19,236 bases of DNA from assembly GCA_937969485.1 (NCBI GenBank), contig CALBVQ010000093.1, forward strand, positions 1 to 19,236, given 5' to 3'. The translations under genes were made by a program, and so were the position numbers. Positions 1 through 8,439 of this stretch are shown here, one piece after another. Source of the DNA: an uncultured Saprospiraceae bacterium. Its GTDB lineage: Bacteria > Bacteroidota > Bacteroidia > Chitinophagales > Saprospiraceae. Below the pieces are notes generated by a model. The model searched no databases. It was not told the DNA's origin and saw only the letters and a program-made list of their open reading frames with translations. The stretch's first letter is position 1. Each line of letters starts with the position of its first letter.

Positions 1-2142
1 ATCACATATTCCATCAAAATCTGAGTCAATACATGTAGATTTAAAGTCCATCCAATTTAAGTTTAGTGCACTAGTCACGACATCTATTCTTAAGGTATAT
101 TCGCCGGCAGGCAGAGCAAAAGGTTCAGAAGAAAATGTCCCATAAATATCGTAGCTGCCATTTGTCGCTGGTGCCAAATTAATTGTTGTGATAAGATTTC
201 CTGCCTGATCTAAAAGATCAAGAACTCCGACACCCCAAGGACTTGATGCTCTGATGTCTACGGTGAATTCTCCAGCGGTATTAACTTTAACATTATAATC
301 AACCCAAGTATTATCATTGATAAATCCTAATACTTGATCTCCAGATTCCCCATCTGGTGCTGAACCAACTTGTGCTTCATTTACATCAGCGTAATTTTCT
401 GATTCAATCAATCCTGGTAATTGCCAATAAGATCCAATAGTGATAACTGCAACCGCTTCTAGTCCTCCATCTTGTGAATATGCTGTAATCTCTACTTCTC
501 CACCTTTGTTGTAAGATGTTACTAATCCATTTTCGTCAACTGAAGCTGTTCTCGGCTTATTAGAAGACCATGTCACGTCACTATTAGTTGCTATTCCTGG
601 AAACACCGAAGCATTCAATTGAAATTGTTCTTCTAATCCCATTGACGCAGAGGAAGGAGTCAAAAACATATTTGAAACTTGAACAGGAATTTGTCCTAAA
701 TTACTGTTGGTAATTGTTACCTCACCTAGAGTGAGCCAACCTTCAGCATGCTCATCTTGAGTGAAATTCGCAAAACGTACCGGTTCTGCATCACTTGAAA
801 AAGCTTCGAGAGGATTTTTGACTCTGAGTAGAATAGTTTGTGACCCATTTGGGATATCTACAGCTGAAATGAATGATCTATAATTATTAGGTACATCAGG
901 TTGAATAGAACTAATATTCCAAGAATCGCTCGACCCTAGTGGAAGTACACTTCCGTCAGCACCTAGATAACCGAATTCAACTTCCCAGCTATCATACATT
1001 GGAGCTATTCCATTGTTAATGATATTAACTTCTATTGCTGGTTTATTATTTTCAGCCGTAATTCTGTATTCACTTACATGAAATCTATACCCTGTTTTTT
1101 TAGTTGCTTCTAGCGCATTTGCCCACATTGTAGGGTTGCTTTCTTGAGTCAGATTGTTTTTATTAAAAATCCAGTCTTGAAATAGGAAGGTTGGTCGCGT
1201 AATATTGAAAACCTCATCTGTATTTTGTTGTGGTGGGTTTTCGCCAATTAGATCAGGATCTCCTGTTACTGTATTCGGAAAAGAATTCCATACAGTCCCT
1301 TGAAGATAAGGATCTAGTTCTCCCCCGATAGGGTGATTTTTCCAGTTTAAATCGGCGTCGTTGTTAACTAATCTCGGATGAAAAAACCAAGAATATTGTG
1401 GATCATCTGAAATTGATGCACCGAAATATAAACCATCACTATAACCAACTAGCTGAGATTCTGGAACATTGTCTGGAAATCTTGCAAGTAATTTCTTATT
1501 GCTAAAAGCTGCAGTGTAAGCATCAATAATTCTATTCTGATTGACTTCGTTCATAGCCCACTCTTCTCCTTCTGGTACAAGCACTTCTCCCGAGCCTAAT
1601 CCCCACTCTCCAAAAATCCCATATAGTCCATAGTGAACTAAGAATACACCTGGTTCATTGTCATATTTAATCCCGAATTCTTCAATGAATTTTTCTAAAG
1701 CAATCATCATGTTCTCATCATTGTAGTCTACCACAACTGAAGGAACACCTTGATTATCACCTTCTCCCTGCCCATCATAATAGGCGTGACTAACGCCTAC
1801 GTCCTTTAAAAATTGAGGAAGATCAGAATTGTTGAAACCCATGTCCACATTAACTTGTAATTTTACAAACTTTCCAAGAGCTTTCTGTTCTTCAATAAAG
1901 TCATCAAAAACACTCCAGTCGAAGTCTCCAGTTTCATACCCGACCATGATCTGATCTAGTCCTACAATTTTACCTCTTAAGCTGTAAGGGAATTCATTAT
2001 CAACATTATATAATGGTGTTAAACCCTTGAGAGGATTTAATTCTAAACCGTCTTGGTTGGGATTGAACTCTAGCGTATTCCACGTTTGACCAAATACCAG
2101 CAGACCAATAAGGGTGAATAGACAAATAAAAGTAATTCTCAT
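1..2142 (-). CDS. Secreted DUF4874/DUF4832-like protein with Ig-like and CBM6-like modules (3' end outside window)
   Basis: Reading leftward from ATG at 2140-2142 the frame stays open for 714 codons to the window edge, so the C-terminus is missing. Residues 1-18 form a signal peptide (hydrophobic ICLFTLIGLLVFG, then QT). Residues about 30-350 contain LNPLKGLTPLY near the start and YGIFGEWG with Glu179, typical of the DUF4874/DUF4832 pair, which I take to be a TIM-barrel-like, possibly glycosidase-related fold. No enzyme activity is established from this sequence. Residues about 490-565 (LTPSSASMGLEEQFQLNASV, then VTWSSN and ASVDENGLVT) are a bacterial Ig-like (Big_2) domain. Residues about 568-705 (LIESENYAD, WVDYNV, YTLRIDVV, LNWMDF) resemble a family 6 carbohydrate-binding module. 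The visible end, CIDSDFDGICD, looks like a thrombospondin type-3 calcium-binding repeat. A C-terminal secretion signal of the type IX kind is expected off the edge but not seen. Likely role: extracellular polysaccharide binding or breakdown. Confidence 0.8.
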   Translation of the reverse strand, partial: MRITFICLFTLIGLLVFGQTWNTLEFNPNQDGLELNPLKGLTPLYNVDNEFPYSLRGKIVGLDQIMVGYETGDFDWSVFDDFIEEQKALGKFVKLQVNVDMGFNNSDLPQFLKDVGVSHAYYDGQGEGDNQGVPSVVVDYNDENMMIALEKFIEEFGIKYDNEPGVFLVHYGLYGIFGEWGLGSGEVLVPEGEEWAMNEVNQNRIIDAYTAAFSNKKLLARFPDNVPESQLVGYSDGLYFGASISDDPQYSWFFHPRLVNNDADLNWKNHPIGGELDPYLQGTVWNSFPNTVTGDPDLIGENPPQQNTDEVFNITRPTFLFQDWIFNKNNLTQESNPTMWANALEATKKTGYRFHVSEYRITAENNKPAIEVNIINNGIAPMYDSWEVEFGYLGADGSVLPLGSSDSWNISSIQPDVPNNYRSFISAVDIPNGSQTILLRVKNPLEAFSSDAEPVRFANFTQDEHAEGWLTLGEVTITNSNLGQIPVQVSNMFLTPSSASMGLEEQFQLNASVFPGIATNSDVTWSSNKPRTASVDENGLVTSYNKGGEVEITAYSQDGGLEAVAVITIGSYWQLPGLIESENYADVNEAQVGSAPDGESGDQVLGFINDNTWVDYNVKVNTAGEFTVDIRASSPWGVGVLDLLDQAGNLITTINLAPATNGSYDIYGTFSSEPFALPAGEYTLRIDVVTSALNLNWMDFKSTCIDSDFDGICD

Positions 2143-2488
2143 AATTTTTCTTTTTCAATTTAATTTTTGTAAAAATTCACTTCTTTTTTTTCTCAATCAT
2201 AGGATACAAATACGCTATGATTTTACCATTCCATGAATTGAATTTATGGTTTCCGATATTGATACGTGAAGAAGTTATTTTACCCTAATGAAATTTTAGA
2301 AAAAATAAAAATTGGATGAATTGAATTTGGTGAAATTACCCTTGATGCTAGTGTTTATAGACAGTGTGGAGCTTGGATTTATTTTGCACCGAATTATGTA
2401 TTAGATTTTCGCATTAGATAGCTAATGCATATTTCGGATTTAAGAAAAGTGATTTATTTCTGTGGCTTCCGCCAAAAGAAAAGACAGA
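2143..2488. other. Intergenic region between the secreted protein and the helicase
   Basis: 346 bases with no convincing gene. It must hold the promoter of the leftward secreted-protein gene, but I find no clear TAnnTTTG element. It contains a perfect 7-bp inverted repeat (GCATTAG at 2411-2417, CTAATGC at 2422-2428) without a T-run, a 13-base direct repeat ATGAATTGAATTT at 2233-2245 and 2316-2328, and one copy of the 14-mer described separately (2464-2477), 11 bases past the helicase stop codon. Confidence 0.6.
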
Positions 2489-4933
2489 TTAACTTCTTTC
2501 CAGCACCAACTTCATCTTCGCAATCCTATCTTCAAGTTTTTCTGTTGACATCTTGGCTCGCAATCGGTCTACAACGATAGGAAAGGAGAAGGGCGTCGCT
2601 CCACTTGGTCTGCTGATGATGAATTTACTCTCTTGGATCCGCTCAAGTGCAGCTCGCATACGAGCTTCCTCTAGCTGAAAAGTCATCACCTCATCGAAGG
2701 TCTGTTGATATAATAAGTTATTCGGTTCGTACTTTTCAAATACGTCGAACAATAACTGCGATGAGCTCTGTAAATGCCTATCTTTTTTCGAGGCGCCTGG
2801 AAACCCAGTAAAGATGAGCCCACTAATCCTGGATATATCCCTAAACTGTCGACGTGACATTTCTGCTGCATTGATAGAGCCTTGAATATGAAGTTCAAGA
2901 TCTCTTGAATGAAACAGCTCTTTCGTAATGATCGCATCGATGTCAATTTCTTGATCACTCAGCAGCTCGACTCCATAATCATTCATCGCAATCGTGAAAC
3001 TTATCGGTTTCATATCCCCAATCCGCTTGGCGATCAACACCCCAAGTCCTTCATGAACATACCTCCCTTCGTAAGCATACATAATCAAGTGATATCCCTC
3101 TTTATCCTTAAAGTACTCAATCAAAAACTCATCTGTTCGAGGGACATACGACTTCTCTTGTTGCAATAAAAATAGCGGTTCCAACATCCGCACTTCCTTC
3201 TGTTGATTCTTCGGTGAGTTATAAAAGCTATCGTATTCTTCTCTTAGTACTTCTGCCAAATTACTAGATAACGGCATTCTCCCGCCCATAAATGACGGCA
3301 CTCGCCCTGTCTTTTTTGTCGTCTTCTTAACGTACATCGTCATCTCCTTAATCCGCACAAATTCTAAATTCCGCCCACTAAACCAAAATACATCACCACT
3401 AGTCAATTGACCTGCAAACCATTCCTCCACTGTCCCTATTTTCTTGCCACTCATGAAAGCGATATTGATCGATGCAGAGCTCGTAATCGTCCCTATACTC
3501 ATTCTATGCCGCTGTGCTATTTTTCGACTTGTTACTTTATACACACCATTGACAATCTCTACTTTCTTGTACTCATCATATGCATCAAGCGACGCACCGC
3601 CATAAACTAAGAAACTCAAACACCATATCCATTCTTCTTCAGTCATGGAATCCATACAGAAGGTTGATTTTATTTCCTCATAGATTTCCTTTGGGCGGAA
3701 GCCCTCTGAAACCGCTAAAGTCATCAGATATTGAATCAAAACATCAAACGAACGAATGTATGGAATCCTATCCTCTACTTCCCCTGTCGTAATAGCTTTT
3801 CTCAAGGCTCCACTTTCTATTATTTCAAGTGAATGCGTAGGAAGAAAATATATCTTGGAGGTGGCTCCAGGGGCATGACCACTCCTACCCGCACGCTGTA
3901 AAAAACGAGCGACTCCTTTGGGGGAACCTACCTGAACAATTGTTTCAACAGGACGAAAATCGACCCCAAGATCCAAACTCGAAGTACAAACCACAGCTTT
4001 GATCGTCTCATCGTGTAGCGCATTTTCAACCCACTCCCTAAGATTTCGAGCAATCGAACCGTGATGCATTGCAATTATTCCTGCCAATTCAGGGGCATGA
4101 TCTAGAATCTTTTGATACCATATTTCACACAAGGCCCGAGTATTGATAAAAATGAGGGTCGATCTGCTGTTTTTTATAATTGGTATCAGCTTGTCAATCA
4201 TCCGAATGCCTAAATGCCCCGCCCATGGAAAACGCTCAATCTCGTCGGGAAAAATAGTCTCGACAATAATTTTCTTCTTGATTTTAGAGCGAATCAAAAG
4301 GCCTTTGGACGCTAAGTCCTTACCTAATAATACCTCCATACTTTGCTCCATATTCCCTATGGTCGCAGAAATACCCCATATCCGTAAACCAGCACACAAG
4401 GTCTTAAATCTAGAAAGTGCAAACTCCACCTGCACGCCTCTTTTACTTCCCACCAGTTCGTGCCACTCATCAACAATAACAGCTTTTAATTGACGAAAAA
4501 ACCTAGGATAACCCTTAGTGGCAAGAAGAATATGAATACTTTCAGGGGTAGTAATGAGAATATCAGGTGGATTTGTCAATTGTTTTTTCCGCTGAGCAGT
4601 CGTTGTGTCTCCAGATCGGACACCTACAGTCCAGTCCATCCCCATTCCCTCAATCGCTCGGACAGCAGCCTTTTCAATTTCTTTGGTCAGAGCGCGAATA
4701 GGGCTAACCCATATGGCTTTCAACCCTTTTTTCTTGAGATGACGATGATTGCAAAGGATGGGAATCAACATGGAATAGGTCTTTCCACTACCTGTTGGGG
4801 CATTAATGATCCCGTTCTGACCCGCAGAGTAGGCTCTCCATGCTTGATCTTGGAAAGGAAAAACTCTCCACCCATTAGCGGCGAACCATAATTCGCCGTC
4901 ATGCATCACTTTGGGTAATTTTCTTTTTGCCAT
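2489..4933 (-). CDS. Lhr-like DEXH-box helicase, ligase-associated DNA damage response type
   Basis: An 814-residue superfamily 2 helicase. Visible motifs in order: Walker A NAPTGSGKT with Lys51; Ia WVSPIRALTKEI (75-86); Ib TTPES (128-132); motif II DEWH (155-158), the tryptophan variant typical of this subfamily; III SAT (189-191); IV LIFINTRALCEIW (260-272); V SSLDLGVDF (318-326); VI QRAGRSGH (346-353). After the RecA domains come a winged-helix region and the Lhr core/DEAD-associated domain. The C-terminus (FSFPIVVDRLRAKMSTEKLEDRI) matches the TIGR04121-type family in style. Such helicases translocate on single-stranded DNA and normally sit in a four-gene repair cluster with an exonuclease, an ATP-dependent ligase and a PdeM-like phosphoesterase. 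None of these is within the window; both neighbours are unrelated. Start ATG at 4931-4933. The family call is firm; the role in repair is inferred from the family. Confidence 0.92.
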   Translation of the reverse strand: MAKRKLPKVMHDGELWFAANGWRVFPFQDQAWRAYSAGQNGIINAPTGSGKTYSMLIPILCNHRHLKKKGLKAIWVSPIRALTKEIEKAAVRAIEGMGMDWTVGVRSGDTTTAQRKKQLTNPPDILITTPESIHILLATKGYPRFFRQLKAVIVDEWHELVGSKRGVQVEFALSRFKTLCAGLRIWGISATIGNMEQSMEVLLGKDLASKGLLIRSKIKKKIIVETIFPDEIERFPWAGHLGIRMIDKLIPIIKNSRSTLIFINTRALCEIWYQKILDHAPELAGIIAMHHGSIARNLREWVENALHDETIKAVVCTSSLDLGVDFRPVETIVQVGSPKGVARFLQRAGRSGHAPGATSKIYFLPTHSLEIIESGALRKAITTGEVEDRIPYIRSFDVLIQYLMTLAVSEGFRPKEIYEEIKSTFCMDSMTEEEWIWCLSFLVYGGASLDAYDEYKKVEIVNGVYKVTSRKIAQRHRMSIGTITSSASINIAFMSGKKIGTVEEWFAGQLTSGDVFWFSGRNLEFVRIKEMTMYVKKTTKKTGRVPSFMGGRMPLSSNLAEVLREEYDSFYNSPKNQQKEVRMLEPLFLLQQEKSYVPRTDEFLIEYFKDKEGYHLIMYAYEGRYVHEGLGVLIAKRIGDMKPISFTIAMNDYGVELLSDQEIDIDAIITKELFHSRDLELHIQGSINAAEMSRRQFRDISRISGLIFTGFPGASKKDRHLQSSSQLLFDVFEKYEPNNLLYQQTFDEVMTFQLEEARMRAALERIQESKFIISRPSGATPFSFPIVVDRLRAKMSTEKLEDRIAKMKLVLERS

Positions 4934-4978
4934 CTATTTATTGCAATTGCACTAGGTAGTAACATCCTCAACCATCTA

Positions 4979-5170
4979 ATACCAATTCTGTTTTAGAATT
5001 TCGCATATTTTCAAGTTTATAAAAGCAATTACTTCGTTAGAAATACTCATGATAGCTAAGGCTATCCTTGCGTTTTCTGCCTTGTACTTGATTTAATAAT
5101 TTATTACGTCTTGAACTTCCTGCGAAACATAGCGCTTCGCTAATTTTCACTCAATCACCATAGCTGCAAA
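4979..5170. repeat. Palindromic intergenic repeat, MITE-like
   Basis: An intergenic block with dyad symmetry and no coding potential. Its centre is the perfect hairpin GATAGC-TAAG-GCTATC (5051-5066). Imperfect arms extend outward to CAATTAC (5026-5032) and GTACTTG (5084-5090). A second hairpin, TAGCG-CTT-CGCTA, lies at 5130-5142. The left end, read on the minus strand, is CAGAATTGGTAT. From memory this layout resembles short palindromic repeats scattered between genes in many Bacteroidota genomes, but I could not verify that. Outer limits are approximate. Confidence 0.5.
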
Positions 5171-5232
5171 AACAAATTTAAAGAAAACATTTTCCTTTTT
5201 TTCCCTAACTAAATTATCTCCTGCACGTTTCA

Positions 5233-5240
5233 TACCTTTA
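5233..5240 (+). promoter_or_regulatory. Possible -7 promoter element for the membrane protein/ligA genes
   Basis: TACCTTTA agrees with the Bacteroidota TAnnTTTG element at seven of eight positions and lies 17 bases before the ATG at 5258. No clear -33 TTG is seen at the expected distance, so the call is weak. Confidence 0.35.
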
Positions 5241-5257
5241 CCCCCACAATTATAAAA

Positions 5258-5731
5258 ATGACAAGACACAGCACCGCACAGGTTTGGAAAATAGAAATAC
5301 TATGGTGGTTGATAACTCTCGTAGTATGCGCAATAGTTATGATTCCTATCTATGTCAACACGCCTGACTTTCCACTCAAAGGTGTAAACATCATGTACAT
5401 CGTTTTGGCGATCACCTATACACGATACATTTTCTTGTTGAGATATACACCTCTCGCTTATTCCTATTTCTTTAAAGCAGCTATTGTACTTAGCGCGCTC
5501 ATTGTATTCTTTCTTTTGGGAGATGGATTGATGACGCTTCAGAATATGCTTGACGAGGATGGATTCTTGACTTTTCTTAGTCATTTAGAAGGTGATTCAG
5601 CGGCTTCGATGTTCCATTATATTCGTTCGGAATATTTTTTCTTCGGTGTAACTTGCATGGTTTGTGCGATTATTATGCCAATCCGAATGATTGTTAGTAT
5701 TTTTCGGCAGAGAAACAGAGGAACGACTTAA
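5258..5731 (+). CDS. Four-TM membrane protein of unknown function
   Basis: A 157-residue protein that I do not recognise. Four hydrophobic segments are visible, at about residues 13-33, 44-62, 70-91 and 124-146. A polar, acidic loop (NMLDEDGFLTFLSHLEGDSA) lies between the third and fourth, and the C-terminal tail is basic (FRQRNRGTT). There are no catalytic-looking motifs. The gene ends 9 bases before the ligA start and points the same way, so the two are probably co-transcribed. That spacing may only reflect a shared promoter rather than a role in DNA repair. It is a real gene by length, clean start and membrane-protein composition, but its function is unknown. Confidence 0.75.
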   Translation: MTRHSTAQVWKIEILWWLITLVVCAIVMIPIYVNTPDFPLKGVNIMYIVLAITYTRYIFLLRYTPLAYSYFFKAAIVLSALIVFFLLGDGLMTLQNMLDEDGFLTFLSHLEGDSAASMFHYIRSEYFFFGVTCMVCAIIMPIRMIVSIFRQRNRGTT

Positions 5732-5740
5732 AATCATAGG

Positions 5741-7837
5741 ATGTATTCAGATCAACAGCAACGAACTTTTTTTGACAAGAGTAAGGCTTTTATTAGTGGG
5801 GCTCCAGGCCCAAAGGATATTGATGACTTACGTCAAATAATAGAGTTTCACGAATGGAAGTACTACGTGCAGAATAATCCCGTCTTGAGCGATTACGAGT
5901 ACGATATGTTGTTCAAGCAACTCCAAAGTATAGAGCGTGCACATCCAGAATTGATTACTGCTTCTTCTCCAACCATGCGAGTTTCTCAGGATATTACAGA
6001 TGAAATCGGTAAAGTGAAGCATCTAACCCCCATGCTTTCTCTCGACAATAGTTACAATGAAGAAGATATCGAAAGTTTCGCGAAGTCTATCCGAAAAGTA
6101 ACTGGTGTAGAAGATATGCGATTCTCGGTTGAACCTAAATTTGATGGAGGAAGCATTGCTTTGGTTTATGAAAATGATCTGCTAATTCGAGCGGCAACAC
6201 GCGGGGATGGGACACTGGGAGAGGAAATGACTGCAAATGCCAAGACGATTAAGTCGATCCCTTTAAGGGCAGCTTTTTCGAAACACGGTATATATAGGGT
6301 AGAACTAAGAGGAGAAGCCGTTATTCGTAAAGACATTTTTGATAAAGTAAATGAAGAGCGACAGAAAAATAACGAGGCTCTTTTTGCCAATCCACGAAAT
6401 GCGGCAACAGGAGGGCTGCGAATGAAAGATCCCAATGAAACTGCCAAACGAGGAATTGATGTTTTCGTTTTTCAAATGTCATATGCTGTGGACGAAAATG
6501 AAACCAATATTCTTAATTCGCTCGAAACACATTCCAAGTCTATTTCACTACTAAAAGATTTGGGCTTTAAAGTGCCAGATAATTCTTTTGGGGTGTATGA
6601 TACACCTGCGCAAGTAGCGGCTCATTGCTCGAAATGGGAACAAGAACGAGAGAACTATCAATATGAAATTGATGGAATGGTGATCAAAGCAGATGACTAT
6701 GAGTTACAAGAAAAAGCAGGTTCGACTCAACATCATCCCAGATGGGCAATAGCATATAAATTTAAGGCCAAACAAGCAACTAGTACCTTAGAAAAAGTAG
6801 AATATCAAGTGGGAAAGACGGGATTTATTACTCCTGTAGCAAAGATAGCTCCAGTCGCATTGGCAGGAGTAACAATTTCATCAATCTCCCTGCACAATGA
6901 AGAATTTATTCAGTCCAAAGACATAAGACTAGGGGATACTGTTCTGGTGGAGCGGGCTGGTGACGTAATTCCTTACATTGTAAAATCGATGGAAGATCTG
7001 CGAACAGGAGAAGAAATACCAATCGATTTTCCTACACAGTGCCCATCATGTGAAACGGCACTAGTCAAAGCTGAAGGGGAAGCCAAGTGGCGATGTGTGA
7101 ACTCGACTTGTGAGGCTCAAGCTCTGCAACGAATGATTTTTCATGTCTCTAAAGAAGCGATGAACATCGATGGATTTGGGAAGTCATATGTAGAGCGTTT
7201 TCATGAACTCGGATGGCTAGAATCACTAGCAGATATCTACCGACTTGACTACGATTATATAGCAGCGCTCGAAGGTTTTGGACGTAAGTCCGCGGATAAA
7301 CTCAAGCTAAATATCGACTTAGCTAAACGAAATCCCATTTACAGATTGCTCAACTCCTTGAATATACATCACCTGGGCAGGAAGGCAAGTAAGATCATTG
7401 CTGAGAAGATAGATCATGTGCTCGATCTTCAAAACTGGACGCAGGAGGATTTCACTTCGATCAAAGATATCGGTCCCATTGTTGCACGTGAGGTCATTGC
7501 TTACTTTTCAAATGAGAAGAATATTGCTGTTCTTAAAGAGATGGAAAGCCTAGGAGTGAATCTTACTCAAACAGAAGATGACCGACCTGTGGAAGTCGCT
7601 GAAGATGCACCATTTGCAGGTAAGACGATACTCTTCACAGGGTCTCTTCAGCAAATGACTCGTAAGGAGGCACAAGAAAAAGCACTGTTAGCAGGAGCCA
7701 AAAATATAAGCGCAGTAAGTAGTAATCTGAATTTTCTTGTAGTGGGAGAAAAGGCAGGTTCAAAGCTCAAAAAAGCAGAAGCCATAGGCACTGTCATCAT
7801 TCTCACCGAGGATGATTTTCTCGAAATGATAAAATAA
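5741..7837 (+). CDS. ligA: NAD-dependent DNA ligase LigA
   Basis: A 698-residue enzyme, full length for the family, that seals nicks in DNA using NAD+ during replication and repair. The domains run in order. The N-terminal Ia domain has HEWKYYV and DYEYD (37-55), which bind the nicotinamide mononucleotide part. The nucleotidyltransferase domain has EPKFDGGS, where Lys133 is the adenylated residue, then ATRGDGTLGEE and EIDGMVIK. The OB fold has SISLHNEEFIQSKDIRLGDT. The zinc finger has Cys434, 437, 452 and 457. A helix-hairpin-helix region follows (about 460-610, including IDGFGKSYVERF and GFGRKSADKL). The C-terminal BRCT domain spans about 620-698 (GKTILFTGSL, NFLVVGEKAGSK). All key residues are present. 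Start ATG at 5741; no frameshift. Confidence 0.98.
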   Translation: MYSDQQQRTFFDKSKAFISGAPGPKDIDDLRQIIEFHEWKYYVQNNPVLSDYEYDMLFKQLQSIERAHPELITASSPTMRVSQDITDEIGKVKHLTPMLSLDNSYNEEDIESFAKSIRKVTGVEDMRFSVEPKFDGGSIALVYENDLLIRAATRGDGTLGEEMTANAKTIKSIPLRAAFSKHGIYRVELRGEAVIRKDIFDKVNEERQKNNEALFANPRNAATGGLRMKDPNETAKRGIDVFVFQMSYAVDENETNILNSLETHSKSISLLKDLGFKVPDNSFGVYDTPAQVAAHCSKWEQERENYQYEIDGMVIKADDYELQEKAGSTQHHPRWAIAYKFKAKQATSTLEKVEYQVGKTGFITPVAKIAPVALAGVTISSISLHNEEFIQSKDIRLGDTVLVERAGDVIPYIVKSMEDLRTGEEIPIDFPTQCPSCETALVKAEGEAKWRCVNSTCEAQALQRMIFHVSKEAMNIDGFGKSYVERFHELGWLESLADIYRLDYDYIAALEGFGRKSADKLKLNIDLAKRNPIYRLLNSLNIHHLGRKASKIIAEKIDHVLDLQNWTQEDFTSIKDIGPIVAREVIAYFSNEKNIAVLKEMESLGVNLTQTEDDRPVEVAEDAPFAGKTILFTGSLQQMTRKEAQEKALLAGAKNISAVSSNLNFLVVGEKAGSKLKKAEAIGTVIILTEDDFLEMIK

Positions 7838-7848
7838 TTTCGGGAAAT

Positions 7849-7877
7849 TGCAACCCCTTTCTAAGAGCGTGCGTCTT
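7849..7877 (+). promoter_or_regulatory. Candidate ECF-sigma promoter before the sigma factor gene
   Basis: TGCAACC at 7849-7855 and CGTCTT at 7872-7877 are separated by 16 bases. An AAC-containing -35 and a CGTC-type -10 with 16-17 bases between are the general form of promoters read by extracytoplasmic-function sigma factors. The -10 ends 26 bases before the GTG start of the sigma gene, leaving a short leader. This suggests that the sigma factor transcribes its own operon. The motif was read by eye in one place only. Confidence 0.5.
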
Positions 7878-7903
7878 TAAATCAACTACTCAAATTTCAA
7901 CCA

Positions 7904-8434
7904 GTGGCAGGAATAACAACTCATATTATTGAGGATTGCATAAAAGGCAAACGAAAAGCACAAAACCAATTATACTCGCAGTACTGCGATGCGATGTATA
8001 ATATATGTGTGCGAATGTTGAAAAATACAGCGGATGCCGAAGATATGTTAGTGAAATCGTTCACCGACGTATTCAGCAAACTCAGTCAATACCGAATGGA
8101 AGCCTCCATTGGTGCATGGATCAAACGCATCGTAATTAATAATTGCATCACTTATTTACGAAGCAAAAAATCCATGGATGAATGGGATGACAAATACGAC
8201 CCTGTCGATGACAGTCATACCGAACCTGCCGATGTAGATTATTCTGTAGACACTATAAAGAGAGCAATGATGCAGCTTTCCGATGGGTACAGAACAAGTA
8301 TAAATCTATACCTTTTCGAAGGGCTAGATCATGTAGAAATTTCGGAATACCTCAACGTTTCCGTTTCGACCTCTAAGACGCAGTATCACAGAGCGAAGAA
8401 AAAATTAGTGGAAATTTTGAAAACCTTAAATTAA
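7904..8434 (+). CDS. ECF-type RNA polymerase sigma factor
   Basis: A 176-residue sigma-70 family protein of the ECF group. Region 2 (about 23-90) has YCDAMYNICVRMLKNTADAEDM and the -10-recognition helix leading to AWIKRIVINNCITYLRSKK. An acidic linker (MDEWDDKYDPVDDSHTEPAD) follows. Region 4 (about 124-173) has LSDGYRTSINLYLFEGLDHVEI and the helix-turn-helix VSVSTSKTQYHRAKKKL, which reads the -35 element. It has no sigma-1 or sigma-3 domain, as expected for ECF. The start is GTG at 7904; the first in-frame ATG (residue 31) would cut into region 2. It lies 5 bases before the putative anti-sigma gene and begins 66 bases after ligA. Confidence 0.93.
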   Translation: MAGITTHIIEDCIKGKRKAQNQLYSQYCDAMYNICVRMLKNTADAEDMLVKSFTDVFSKLSQYRMEASIGAWIKRIVINNCITYLRSKKSMDEWDDKYDPVDDSHTEPADVDYSVDTIKRAMMQLSDGYRTSINLYLFEGLDHVEISEYLNVSVSTSKTQYHRAKKKLVEILKTLN

Positions 8435-8439
8435 AGAAG

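Noticed and set aside
2233..2328. Direct repeat ATGAATTGAATTT (2233-2245 and 2316-2328), with a related 11-mer at 15964-15974
   Set aside because: Low-complexity AT-rich sequence, where such matches are not unexpected.
2411..2428. Hairpin GCATTAG-ATAG-CTAATGC as a terminator for the helicase
   Set aside because: There is no T-run on either side; it may be chance in an AT-rich gap.
4143..4891. Two rightward open frames of 116 and 133 codons
   Set aside because: Both lie antisense within the well-supported helicase gene and encode no recognisable protein.
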